Below, in pieces: positions 44,135-52,437 of a stretch of DNA of 64,000 nucleotides. The notes beneath the pieces are model-generated. The model did not search any database, had not been told where the DNA came from, and saw only the letters and a list, made by a program, of their open reading frames with translations. Origin of the DNA: JBCAWW01 sp039024315 (GTDB lineage: Bacteria > Bacteroidota > Bacteroidia > J057); NCBI GenBank assembly GCA_039024315.1, contig JBCCQN010000015.1, positions 1-64,000 on the forward strand, written 5' to 3'. Numbering within the stretch: position 1 is the stretch's first letter; each line of letters begins with the position of its first letter. A program made the position numbers and the translations under genes.

Positions 44135-44257
44135 CTGCTGCGCAGAACGCTTGTCCCTAAAATCATTTTGGCAGAGGCCTACGGCCGACGAGAAATGAAT
44201 ATCCGGTAGGTGCGCGCATGCATGCCGCACCCGAAGGACAAGCGTTCTGCGAAGCAG
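44135..44257. repeat. Best-preserved composite element, 123 bp
   Basis: The outer 22 bases of each end are inverted copies differing at one position, the hairpin loop (TGC on the left, TTC on the right). The centre carries GGTGCGCG..GCACC at 44209-44231, also seen at 10973. A GGCAGAGGCCTACGGCCGACG stretch with a TTTCTCG/AATGA flank lies left of it. Confidence 0.88.
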
Positions 44258-44277
44258 AGAAATAGAAAACCTTTCTC

Positions 44278-45261
44278 TCAAATCAAACCCTCTCCCTTCA
44301 ACCACTCATAGTTAGCCGTCACTCCTTCCCGCCAAGGTCGCATCGTATAGCCAAACTCTTTGAGCGCCTTACTATTGTCAAAGGCGTAGTCCTTGCGCGA
44401 CATAAAGTCTGCAATCTCTGGCGTAATCGTAGGTTCTTTGTTGATAATGCGTCCGCCTAGATAAGAGAGACCGGCGATAAACTTCAGCAGCGGTCCAGGG
44501 ATCTGACGCGGAATTTTACTGATTCCCATCGATGCAGCAATCTCACTGACCAAGGTCTTGAGCGGAGCATTTTCTCCGGAGACGATATAGCGATGACCAT
44601 CTTGTCCCTTTTCCACGGCGGCGATATGAGCGGCTACGACATCATCGACATGCACATAAGAGTTGTTGCCCGCGGGGATGCCGGGAATATTATTGGCCTT
44701 GAGCGCAAAAAACATCTGGCCCCAAGTGTGAATATCGCGTGGTCCAACAATCGCAGCCGGATTGATCACGACTACTCGGAGCCCTAGCTCACGACCTTTG
44801 AGGGCTGCTTGCTCACCGGCCCACTTGGTCTTTTCATAGTTGATCCATGATTCATTACCGCGCTGCGGAACGCTTTCATCAATCATGCCTTTGACGTCCC
44901 CCCAAGCACTGACGCTAGAGGTATGAATAAAGGTCTTAACGTTCTGCGCAGCAGCTACCTCAATCAGATTGCGCGTACCGTCGACATTGATTTTAGTCTG
45001 ACGATCATTGTTGGGGCGCCACATATTGGTATCACCTGCCAGATGAAAAACGACTTCCGTACCCTGAGGTACGGCTGCTTCGAGAGAGGCTTTGTCAGTC
45101 AGTGAACCCTCCACAAATTTTACTGGCAGATGCTTGATATATTTTAGTTCGGAGGTAGGGCGGTGCAGCACACTCAGTTCCCAGCCTTGCTCACAAAGTT
45201 CGTGGAGCAGATTCATGCCGAGGAAGCCAGTTCCTCCTGTTACAAAAGCGGTTTTACTCAT
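44278..45261 (-). CDS. NAD-dependent epimerase/dehydratase family protein
   Basis: A 327-residue extended short-chain dehydrogenase. The nucleotide site TGGTGFLGMNLL (residues 8-19) is at the N-terminus, with DNFIHTSSVSAWG supplying the Ser/Thr and YEKTKWAGEQAA the Tyr-x3-Lys catalytic pair; NPAAIVGPRDIHTWG and the YVHVDDVVAAH loop follow. Such enzymes act on NDP-sugars, flavonoid-like ketones or sterols; this cannot be resolved here. The segments VPQRGNES and AAAQNVKTF are encoded by hairpin repeat copies at 44858-44875 and 44938-44954. Confidence 0.92.
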   Translation of the reverse strand: MSKTAFVTGGTGFLGMNLLHELCEQGWELSVLHRPTSELKYIKHLPVKFVEGSLTDKASLEAAVPQGTEVVFHLAGDTNMWRPNNDRQTKINVDGTRNLIEVAAAQNVKTFIHTSSVSAWGDVKGMIDESVPQRGNESWINYEKTKWAGEQAALKGRELGLRVVVINPAAIVGPRDIHTWGQMFFALKANNIPGIPAGNNSYVHVDDVVAAHIAAVEKGQDGHRYIVSGENAPLKTLVSEIAASMGISKIPRQIPGPLLKFIAGLSYLGGRIINKEPTITPEIADFMSRKDYAFDNSKALKEFGYTMRPWREGVTANYEWLKGEGLI

Positions 45262-45319
45262 TTGGATATCGTTTGGCCAATGGCGCTAAGTCGAAATTTA
45301 GCATATTTATTCTCTCAAT

Positions 45320-45748
45320 ATGAAGGATCAAAGCATATTAAACCTAGCAGTCCGCTTTCAATCGGTGGCCTATCGCGCAAGCCGCATACCGGGCGTACCA
45401 GATGCGACAGACTTATCCTTAGGAGCCAATTGCCAGCTTTATGCTTATCAAATATTAGCTTCGATGGGATATCAGCTGCCGGACTATCGCTCCAGTGAAC
45501 TTTGGGAGGACGAGACATTTACCTTCCCAGTAAAGGATGATTTCCAGCCGCTAGACTTGATGCTCTATCATCGCAAAGCAGAAGCTTACGGCGCTCATGT
45601 CGGATTGTATTGGGACGAAGGTCAAGTACTACATCTCTCCAAAGCCAATGGCACTCCCAAGCTAGAAGCTCATGAGGCCTTATTACAACAAGAGAAATAT
45701 GCCTGTTTTGTTGGGGCCAAGCGCCTCAAAGCTATTTCGTCGCGATAA
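45320..45748 (+). CDS. NlpC/P60-like small protein
   Basis: A 142-residue soluble protein with an arrangement like a papain-fold NlpC/P60 peptidase: NCQLYAYQILASMGY would supply the nucleophile Cys, PLDLMLYHRK the strand before it, and AHVGLYWDEGQVLHLSKANG the His. No signal peptide is seen, unlike most cell-wall hydrolases, so an intracellular role (or a different substrate) is possible. Motif match only; moderate confidence. It is divergent from the epimerase and overlaps the convergent methyltransferase by 17 bases. Confidence 0.65.
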   Translation: MKDQSILNLAVRFQSVAYRASRIPGVPDATDLSLGANCQLYAYQILASMGYQLPDYRSSELWEDETFTFPVKDDFQPLDLMLYHRKAEAYGAHVGLYWDEGQVLHLSKANGTPKLEAHEALLQQEKYACFVGAKRLKAISSR

Positions 45749-46481
45749 TGCGAATCCGCTTATAATCGGCTAGCCAACCTTCAGCAGAATAGTGGGTAGG
45801 GCGCAGACTCTCTTGAGTAGCATCGAGGATTTTTTCTCTTTCCCCTTGGGGAACGCCAGCAAAAAAACGGTCCGCAAACATCCGAAACCAATCTTTCATG
45901 CCGTCTGGACCTTTGAGTGGGGTAGGGCGGTCAAAGTGCTCAGCATGCACTACTCTAAAACCAGCTCGTTCGAGGGCAGATGAGTATTCCCCGATGGAGG
46001 GGAAAAACCAAAAATCGATGAGTGAATTTTTTTCATAACCACTGATCGCCAATTGCTGCTGCAAGGCTTGCACCATCTGAGCGATATTGCCTTTACCACC
46101 AAACTCTAGCACGATCCGGCCTCCTGCTTTGAGGGCTTGAGACATCTGCTCGATCACTGCTTCATATTCGGGAATCCAATGCAAAACCGCATTGGAGAAT
46201 ATCGCGTCAAACTCCTTTGTAAAGCCTAGCGTTCGGCCGTCGGCCACGGCAAAATCTAAATCCGGATATTTTTCTTTAGCCTGAGCGATCATTTCAGGGG
46301 AGTTGTCTACGCCAAATACTTCGGCACCAGCTTCTTTGATCTTGAGGGCCAAATCTCCCGTCCCGCAACCTAAATCGAGGATGCGTTCGCCGACTTGGGG
46401 CTGGAGATAGGAGTAGATGCCTTCGCCAAATTTGGAGACGAAACCATGTGAGCCATCATATAATTTGGAATCCCACTTCAT
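45732..46481 (-). CDS. Class I SAM-dependent methyltransferase (Tam-like)
   Basis: A 249-residue methyltransferase resembling trans-aconitate methyltransferase: ILDLGCGTGDLALKIKEAGAEVFGVDNSPEMIAQA (motif I and post-I), DFAVADGRTLGF, DAIFSNAVLHWI, ALKAGGRIVLEFGGKGN and GWLADYKRIRIIATK at the end. The substrate is not certain. Its start codon overlaps the stop of the upstream TrpF-like gene (ATGA), so the two are translated together. Confidence 0.9.
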   Translation of the reverse strand: MKWDSKLYDGSHGFVSKFGEGIYSYLQPQVGERILDLGCGTGDLALKIKEAGAEVFGVDNSPEMIAQAKEKYPDLDFAVADGRTLGFTKEFDAIFSNAVLHWIPEYEAVIEQMSQALKAGGRIVLEFGGKGNIAQMVQALQQQLAISGYEKNSLIDFWFFPSIGEYSSALERAGFRVVHAEHFDRPTPLKGPDGMKDWFRMFADRFFAGVPQGEREKILDATQESLRPTHYSAEGWLADYKRIRIIATK

Positions 46482-47077
46482 ACTTCATCCAATAAGTCCA
46501 TCAAATCGTCGATGCGTTCGTAATGCAAAAATCCGGGTTCCTCTTCGGCTTCTTCGCCAAGGCTAAGGCCGTAGGGAGCAAAAGGCGCCGCGTTGACAAA
46601 GCTTATGAGCGCATCTAGACTGGCGAAATGCAGAAAAACATACTCAGCTACCCCAAGGTATGCACTTGCACTTTCGGCATCGGGTAGGCTCACTTCAAAT
46701 TTGAGATCAGCACCAGCATCCGCTGCTTGTTCGACTATTTCTGAGATTTTAGCGGGATCGGTAAATTGATCGGTTCTGAGAATCAATTTTGGATGCTCGC
46801 TCAGGAGGCGTTCGTCATATTCTTCAAAGGGCAGGGTGATAAGGCTCCACTCAAAAAGCTTCTTGACCTCCTCTAGTTCTTCTAGGCTCATCAAATTGAG
46901 TTCTAGCACTACTTCTGGACCACTCAACCATTGGACGATATTCCAGATGAGAGAAGAAGAGAGTTTTTTGCTACTGCCTCTTTCAAGGCTAAAGCTGATG
47001 AGATCAAAGCCCACTGCTGCGCTCGAACGAGCGTCTTGCAAACTGATAAGATTACTAACTTTTAGGACCGGACGCAT
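46478..47077 (-). CDS. TrpF-like barrel protein lacking the catalytic Cys
   Basis: From the ATG at 47077 (not the TTG at 47098) this is 199 residues. The start RPVLKVSNLISLQDARSSAAVGFDLISFSLERGSSKKLSSSLI follows the phosphoribosylanthranilate isomerase pattern (K-I-C-G-ixxxxDA..A...GaDxiGFxF..xSPR), but the catalytic Cys is replaced by Ser and the SPR phosphate signature is lost. The rest is a degenerate barrel (FSLE..VVLELNLMSLEELEEVKKLFEW, PKLILRTDQ). Probably an inactive derivative. It overlaps the methyltransferase by ATGA. Distant homology only. Confidence 0.5.
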   Translation of the reverse strand: MRPVLKVSNLISLQDARSSAAVGFDLISFSLERGSSKKLSSSLIWNIVQWLSGPEVVLELNLMSLEELEEVKKLFEWSLITLPFEEYDERLLSEHPKLILRTDQFTDPAKISEIVEQAADAGADLKFEVSLPDAESASAYLGVAEYVFLHFASLDALISFVNAAPFAPYGLSLGEEAEEEPGFLHYERIDDLMDLLDEV

Positions 47078-47159
47078 ACAACACTGATTTGGGCGCAAAG
47101 ATAGAAAAAAGCGACCTTTGTCTGACTGTTTTGTAATTTACGACTTAGATTAAAAATCC

Positions 47160-47822
47160 ATGTCTGACTTTATTCCATACTCACGCCCCTTTGTCTCAGC
47201 AGAAGACATGATCCAGCAAACCGCCGAGCATTTTGCCTGGATGGATCAACGGCGGACTTTACGCGAGTTTTCGGATAAGCCCGTACCGCGCGAAGTAATC
47301 GAAAACATCATCAAAACAGCTTCTACCGCCCCTTCTGGAGCACATAAGCAGCCTTGGACCTTTTGCGCCGTGGGCAATGCCGACCTCAAAAAGCAGATCC
47401 GCGAAGCAGCCGAAAAAGAAGAATACACCAATTATCACGGTCGTATGTCCGATAGTTGGTTGGATGATCTCAAAGCTTTTGGGACCGATTGGCATAAGCC
47501 CTTTTTAGAGATTGCGCCTTGGTTGATCATCGTTTTTAAGAAAGCTTATGATTTTGGCGAGGAAGGCGAAAAGCAAAATAACTACTACGTAAATGAGTCT
47601 GTAGGACTGGCGACGGGCTTTTTGCTTTCGGCTATCCACCAAGCGGGTCTAGTGGCCCTAACGCATACGCCTAGCCCTATGAACTTCCTCACCAAACTCC
47701 TCGAACGTCCCAGCAATGAGCGTAGCTTTTTGTTGATTCCGGTGGGTTATCCTGCGGAGAACGCTCAGGTTCCGGTTTTGGAGCGGAAAGGGATAGAGGA
47801 TATTAGTGTGTTTTTTGAATAG
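47160..47822 (+). CDS. Nitroreductase family protein
   Basis: A 220-residue FMN-dependent reductase. RRTLREFSDKPVPREVIENIIKTASTAPSGAHKQPWTF is the N-terminal FMN-binding signature, ESVGLATGFLLSAIHQAGLVALTHTP and FLLIPVGYPAENAQVP form the C-terminal half. Members reduce nitro, quinone or halogenated tyrosine-like compounds with NAD(P)H; the long insertion with WHKPFLEIAPWLIIVFKK is like iodotyrosine-type members. The VGYPAENAQVP stretch is partly encoded by GCGGAGAACGC, reminiscent of the hairpin repeat. Confidence 0.92.
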   Translation: MSDFIPYSRPFVSAEDMIQQTAEHFAWMDQRRTLREFSDKPVPREVIENIIKTASTAPSGAHKQPWTFCAVGNADLKKQIREAAEKEEYTNYHGRMSDSWLDDLKAFGTDWHKPFLEIAPWLIIVFKKAYDFGEEGEKQNNYYVNESVGLATGFLLSAIHQAGLVALTHTPSPMNFLTKLLERPSNERSFLLIPVGYPAENAQVPVLERKGIEDISVFFE

Positions 47823-47828
47823 GTTCTT

Positions 47829-48050
47829 GGCTCTTTTTCGCAAAAAGAGCCGCAAAAACCCGGCCCGTGCAAAGCCTACGCGCAATTCCGGCCCCCGACT
47901 GCACGGCCCAAGCCAACGCGCATTGACTCTTCATTCACTTCGAACGAAGCAGGCAGGCTGAGGAGAAGTCTCCTGTCGCCAGATTGAAAAACATTTTAAG
48001 GTCATGGAGATTTCTCGTCGGCCCGCTCCTCGGGCCTCTGTCGAAATGAA
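47829..48050. repeat. Nested hairpins after the nitroreductase gene
   Basis: The 47823-48182 gap has no gene but three structures: a perfect 10-bp stem GGCTCTTTTT/AAAAAGAGCC (47829-47851), GGCCCGTGCA/TGCACGGCC (47862-47908), and an inverted arrangement TTCACTTCGA..GGAGAAGTCTCC followed by GGAGATTTCTCG..TCGAAATGA. TCGAAATGA/AGAAATCTC sequences are a recurrent intergenic pattern of Bacteroidota genomes. Confidence 0.65.
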
Positions 48051-48182
48051 AGAAGAGCCAATCGCTCTGCCCACCGCTCGGGAAATGGATTGGCAAAGTC
48101 CCGAAAGCTTTCGGAAGGATTGCAGTGGACTAGCCTTTTGTGGCGATGAAAAAAGGACAAAGACTTTAAAAATCATCTTAGC

Positions 48183-48491
48183 GTGACAGCAGCAGAAACC
48201 CTATACCACTCCATTGGCGAGAGCATGCCAGAGGCCATAAGTAGCCAAATGTTTGGTAAGCCTTGCTTGAAGCTAGGCAAAAAAGCTTTTGTATGCTTCT
48301 TTCAGGATGAAATGGTGTTCAAATTAGATGGTGAAGCCCATAAGGAAGCCTTGAGCCTAGACGGCTCCCAATTATTTGACCCAGCGGGTAAGGGCAGAGC
48401 GATGAAACAATGGGTGCAAGTAGCCTATGACTATCATGAGCAATGGCCTAAGTTTGCTCAGGAAGCAGCCGCATATATTCGTACGCTCTAA
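48183..48491 (+). CDS. TfoX N-terminal-like small protein
   Basis: A 102-residue protein, starting at GTG 48183, of the TfoX/YjbR-like alpha-beta fold: SSQMFGKPCLKLGKKAFVCFFQDEMVFKLDG matches the strand pattern with the conserved MFG, and LFDPAGKGRAMKQWVQVAYDYHEQWPKFAQEAAAYI is a C-terminal half seen in Bacteroidota members. The family's role is unclear (TfoX itself regulates competence). Standalone gene. Confidence 0.75.
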   Translation: MTAAETLYHSIGESMPEAISSQMFGKPCLKLGKKAFVCFFQDEMVFKLDGEAHKEALSLDGSQLFDPAGKGRAMKQWVQVAYDYHEQWPKFAQEAAAYIRTL

Positions 48492-48612
48492 CAAAAGATG
48501 ATTCATGAGATATTCCTAAACTTCTCTCTCAATATGTATTCATAACACATTGGCTCAATTAGCTAAATAAGGAATATAAATCGCTAATTTAGGCTTAAAA
48601 AATTCAGCGATC

Positions 48613-49146
48613 ATGAACGATTTTAAGCTCCTCTACTTATGCTCAACTATCTTATTGGTCTTCTTTTCCTGTAGACGTGGAGAAATAATTGAAGAGTTTG
48701 ATTATGGACCGCCATCATTGACCGCCAAAATCAATGGAGAAACTTTCTCTGTAGACAGCTTGTTGGTGAGTGCAAGCTATTCCATAATCGATGATAGGAC
48801 ACAAACTCTTTCAATCAGTGGGGCGCCCCCTGCGTTCAATGGTATAGTAGAAGGCCTAGCACTAGTATTGATTTCGGCAGATTCTACAGCCTTTCAAACA
48901 GGTGAAAACTATATCGCGGGAAGTTTAAATAAGCGTGGAGCAGGGGAATACTTTGTAGACAATGGCACCAATAGGATAGATGCTTTATCCGAGAATACCA
49001 ATATTGCTACCCTAGTAATTACGGAAATAGATTATTTAGAAAAACTAGTATCAGGCACTTTCAGTTTTGATGCCTTTGATGAAGATGATCCTGACAAAAT
49101 CTATCAAGTCAGAGAAGGTGAATTTAAGAATGTGTCCTTCGACTGA
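48613..49146 (+). CDS. Hypothetical lipoprotein (DUF6252-like)
   Basis: A 177-residue lipoprotein; signal YLCSTILLVFFSC with the lipidated Cys near residue 20. The mature domain opens LTAKINGETFSVDSLLVSASY, the start typical of DUF6252-like Bacteroidota lipoproteins, and alternates strands (TQTLSISGAPPAF, IATLVITEIDYLEKLVSGTFSFDAF). Its likely fold is a beta sandwich on the periplasmic or outer face. Family assignment is tentative; no partner gene is evident. Confidence 0.65.
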   Translation: MNDFKLLYLCSTILLVFFSCRRGEIIEEFDYGPPSLTAKINGETFSVDSLLVSASYSIIDDRTQTLSISGAPPAFNGIVEGLALVLISADSTAFQTGENYIAGSLNKRGAGEYFVDNGTNRIDALSENTNIATLVITEIDYLEKLVSGTFSFDAFDEDDPDKIYQVREGEFKNVSFD

Positions 49147-49652
49147 GAACCCAAATACTGATCTGGTCCCTAAATTAACCACACAAATTTATCACACCTA
49201 AAAACGATGCATCGGAGCTAGGGTTCCTCTTCCGACCCAAAGGTCATACCTTGGGACAGATATACTTAAGACATATCCACTTTCCTTAAAAATCCAATCA
49301 GATAAAATATTTGTGATCTACCCAGGAACCATGTCCATACCTTTGTAGTATAATACAATTCGCAGTAGAGAAAAAACCAAGCAATTAGACCTAGAAAATA
49401 AAAACGGAGAAAGCATAATACCATAAAAATGGTATGGTATTGCGTTCCTTTTTATCTGTATTTGTCGATCTATTTTACTTTTAAGGGTTCTTTTACCAAT
49501 GTTTTAACTCACTTCAACCAATCAAATTAAAGCAAGCTTCAAATCCGAAAGGTGGAGATTTTTGCTTCTAATTAGGCTTTGATGATGCGTATTGCCAATC
49601 ATAAGCCGACTCCAATTTTTACACCTTCAAACATAATTTAATCCTAAACCTT
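49147..49652. other. Gene-free AT-rich spacer with a possible promoter and hairpin
   Basis: No coding sequence stands out. TACCTTTG at 49338-49345 fits a -7 box (no good -33 partner). A 7-bp hairpin ATACCAT/ATGGTAT with an AAAA loop lies at 49418-49435. The long leader ahead of the next gene pair could hold regulation that I cannot name. Confidence 0.4.
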
Positions 49653-50000
49653 ATGGGAAGTTTTAAAGAGGCTTTACAAAACCTCAATTCTAAAGTAGAG
49701 GACCTTACCTCGCTACACGTACAAACCTTTACGGGTAAGCTCAATATTACCATTAACAATACTGAGAGCTTCGATTCTCTAAGAAAAACCATTACCACTG
49801 AGGCCAATAAGAAAAATGGTACGATCAAGCTCGTAGCCGAGACCTTGGCCCAATTTGATGGTGACTCTTACAATTTCGTCAATGGAGAAATTGAGGATTT
49901 TCCTCGCCTAGCCCTAGAAGTTCATAAAAATGCTGTCGCCTCAGGCATCGAGACACGCTTAGGTCTTTTGGAGCTATTCAAAGATTTGCTTGATAAGTAA
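49653..50000 (+). CDS. Small hypothetical protein of a two-gene module
   Basis: A 115-residue soluble protein, ATG start, without signal or membrane segment. It begins with a helical segment (SFKEALQNLNSKVEDLTSLHVQTF), then strands (TGKLNITINN, GTIKLVAETLAQFDGDSYNFVNG) and a helical end (LALEVHKNAVASGIETRLGLLELFKDLLDK). I recognise no family. Its end lies at or overlaps the start of the next gene, so the pair is translated together. The composition is more AT-rich than most neighbours. Confidence 0.65.
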   Translation: MGSFKEALQNLNSKVEDLTSLHVQTFTGKLNITINNTESFDSLRKTITTEANKKNGTIKLVAETLAQFDGDSYNFVNGEIEDFPRLALEVHKNAVASGIETRLGLLELFKDLLDK

Positions 50001-51576
50001 GATTATTGTGCAGCATCTTCCTCCATATCTTCCTATTAAGCGACGAAAATCGCGTAGCTTCAAAGGCTTCGATAAAAAGTCTCAAGCTTTTGATAAGCTT
50101 ATCCAAGATTATGATGATTTTGAGACAAGACTTGATCAAGCCGCGGACTATGGTATTATAAGCGCTCCTCCCCAAGAGGGAGGCGCTTATGATATGGAGA
50201 GTCAACGCATTCAACTTTATACCCTCGCCTCACGACTCAGCCTATTGGGCTATATCAAAGCTAGAAGAGTAAAATCTCAAAAACATGTCGAAAAAAATCT
50301 TGATCTAGTAAAAGCCGCCATCAGACAGTTTCAAAAGGAAGCCGGCCTGAATATAGACCCCAATATTGGTGATGAAACTTGGTATAAACTTGACGAACTG
50401 GTGAGCTTTGAGTCAAAATTTGATAAGGGCTTTTGGTTTCAAGACGATCTCATCAATCCTCGCCGAGAAAAGGCTTTGCTTAGGGCCTTGCAGTTGAGAT
50501 TATGGGCGCTTGGCCTTTCTCGTTTCAAGCCTGATGATAAATTTGAACATCTCACAAAGAGGCCCTTTTCCAGTCTGAAAAGAATTTTGGTCATTTTTAG
50601 TGCTACCCACCTCATTGATGAAGTAGGGCTCAATTTTCAGACCCTTAACCTGTTATTTGATCAAGATTTGTTGAGCCAGCTCGTCTCCCGAGTAGCTTCT
50701 AAGGATAAAAAGAAGTTCAGGCTTAACCTTAGCACCAACAGCAGAGATAGGTTCTTAGCTGATAAATTTTTAGTCAATATGGCCAAAATTGAGCTTTGGT
50801 TGCTAGGTTTCAAGATTAAGATCGACGGCCAAAATGACTACTCAAACCTTCAGGGTACCAACGCCTCTTATAAGGATAGCGACTTGTTCGAGGCGATGAG
50901 AGATTTTTATCAGCACTTTGAAAATAGGAGCCTGCAAGAAGCTCAACGACTTGCCGCCTCATTCTCACCACAACTCTTTATCAAAATCGCCGAGATCAAC
51001 GAAACCCCTATCGAAGATAGAGAAGATGCCAGTGCTTTAATCCTAGAAAAGTTAGATACCGATGAGAAAATCGATGATGCTTGGGGGCATATCAAAGAAA
51101 AAGGGATGCGGCTTTGGGATGGGATTAAGCGGGTATTTCGTTTGATCAAGAAAAAGGGTAAAAAAGCTTTCGACTTCATCAAAGCAAACCTCTTCAAAGG
51201 ATTTTATCGCATTAGTTCAAAAGCTTTCAAGATCGTCAAAAAAGGGATCAGTGAGCTGGTCAGATCAATCGGAGTCTATATCAAAGGAGAGCTATTTGTG
51301 CCTAATGTTCATTTCAAGTTTTCCAAAGACTTGGATACTCGTGTGACGATCGATAGTAGCGCCCAAAAAGCAGATTTCGATACTGCCCTACAAAGTTTGC
51401 AAACCCAAACCGTCGCCTTTCGAGTTTCTTGTCAGATCTTTAGTTGGGTCCTCAAAACCTCTATCAACTTAGCTACTTCTGTAGTAGGATGGGCCAAGTT
51501 TTTGTACAGTTTGGTCAAAGCCTATCCCGAACTCAAAAAGCTATACCAAGATTTCAAATCTCTGGGCATAGACTAG
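49990..51576 (+). CDS. Peptidoglycan-binding-like protein with a basic amphipathic C-terminus
   Basis: The TTG at 49990 overlaps the previous gene by 11 bases; GTG 50008 (522 residues) is a plausible alternative. After a basic N-terminus comes a PG_binding_1-like segment near residues 75-140 (LYTLASRLSLLGYI, then LVKAAIRQFQKEAGLNIDPNIGDETWYKL). The rest is unfamiliar. Residues about 370-440 form a strongly basic amphipathic stretch (GIKRVFRLIKKKGKKAFDFI and FRIS-like continuation), and the end is hydrophobic (VLKTSINLATSVVGWAKFLY). It could act at membranes or the cell wall; it has no export signal. Function unknown. Confidence 0.65.
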   Translation: MISKIIVQHLPPYLPIKRRKSRSFKGFDKKSQAFDKLIQDYDDFETRLDQAADYGIISAPPQEGGAYDMESQRIQLYTLASRLSLLGYIKARRVKSQKHVEKNLDLVKAAIRQFQKEAGLNIDPNIGDETWYKLDELVSFESKFDKGFWFQDDLINPRREKALLRALQLRLWALGLSRFKPDDKFEHLTKRPFSSLKRILVIFSATHLIDEVGLNFQTLNLLFDQDLLSQLVSRVASKDKKKFRLNLSTNSRDRFLADKFLVNMAKIELWLLGFKIKIDGQNDYSNLQGTNASYKDSDLFEAMRDFYQHFENRSLQEAQRLAASFSPQLFIKIAEINETPIEDREDASALILEKLDTDEKIDDAWGHIKEKGMRLWDGIKRVFRLIKKKGKKAFDFIKANLFKGFYRISSKAFKIVKKGISELVRSIGVYIKGELFVPNVHFKFSKDLDTRVTIDSSAQKADFDTALQSLQTQTVAFRVSCQIFSWVLKTSINLATSVVGWAKFLYSLVKAYPELKKLYQDFKSLGID

Positions 51577-51611
51577 ATCTGCCTATACGATTTCTAAGCT
51601 TCAGGATTTTG

Positions 51612-52419
51612 TTTACCGCTGCGCGGAACGCTCATACGTATTTAAGTAGATAGACAATAGTTTTAGACCTAAGAAAGTTGGGCTATATGATTTATCAAGA
51701 CCATTTTCTCTGTACTTAACTGGCTAAGCCGTTACTCCAAAGCCACCCAATCTTCTGCCGTAGCAGGCGATTTTTGGTATTCCATCAAGCCGAGCCATTT
51801 ACCATCGCGCTTAACCAACAACATTTCAAAATGAGTAGGATAGCTAGCCGTAGGCTTGCCGTCTAAGTCGTAAGTCGTATAGTTAAAGATGCCCGTTTCA
51901 TGGGCGGTGGTTTCATCGCCGATGCGTTGGGAGAAGCGAAAATCAACCGATGCCTTGATCTTGCCAGCTTTGGTGTCGGCGAAACCTTGCTCCCAGCCAG
52001 CTAGGGCTTTGGAAACGGGTACCGAACTTTTGTTTTTGCCGGAGGCAAAGATGATGACTGCATCTTCGTGATAAGTTGCCGCATATCCTTCAAAATCCCC
52101 TTCCTTAACGGTGCGAGAGAGCTCTGCCCAAAATTGATTGAGATCGGCGAGGCGAGTGGAATCGGCTTGGTCTGTTAACTGGCTGTGAAGCTTGGTCGCT
52201 TGAGAAGTATTTTTTAGGGTAGTAAAGCCAGATAGTAAGGCGATGGCTGATAATAGGAATATCTGTTTCATAGGTTTTGGAGTGTATTGGTCTATATAAT
52301 AAGCTTTTATGTAGAGAATGCTTAGGTGAATTTAGGGGATTGCCAGATCATTATGTTATTTGTTAGGAGTAAAATCATGCTCATTTGAGCAAAGAATGAG
52401 CGTTCCGCGCAGCGGTAAA
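51612..52419. repeat. Perfect 24-bp inverted repeats bracketing a gene
   Basis: Bases 51612-51635 and 52396-52419 are exact reverse complements (hairpin repeat CCGCTGCGCGGAACG plus flanking TTTA and CTCAT). They enclose the nuclear-transport-factor-like gene with no other gene inside. It resembles a small mobile unit with terminal repeats, but no transposase is present. Confidence 0.8.
51732..52271 (-). CDS. NTF2/SnoaL-like exported protein (DUF4440 type)
   Basis: A 179-residue protein with a signal peptide (LSAIALLSGFTTLKNTSQA) and an NTF2-like domain: DLNQFWAELSRTVKEGDFEGYAATYHEDAVIIFASGK, LAGWEQGFADTKAGKIKASVDFRFSQRI and HFEMLLVKRDGKWLGLMEYQKS match DUF4440/SnoaL-like folds. Such domains bind small molecules or act as isomerase-like scaffolds. 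The gene is wholly contained between perfect inverted repeats. Confidence 0.85.
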   Translation of the reverse strand: MKQIFLLSAIALLSGFTTLKNTSQATKLHSQLTDQADSTRLADLNQFWAELSRTVKEGDFEGYAATYHEDAVIIFASGKNKSSVPVSKALAGWEQGFADTKAGKIKASVDFRFSQRIGDETTAHETGIFNYTTYDLDGKPTASYPTHFEMLLVKRDGKWLGLMEYQKSPATAEDWVALE

Positions 52420-52437
52420 AAACACCAATAGCTCCTT

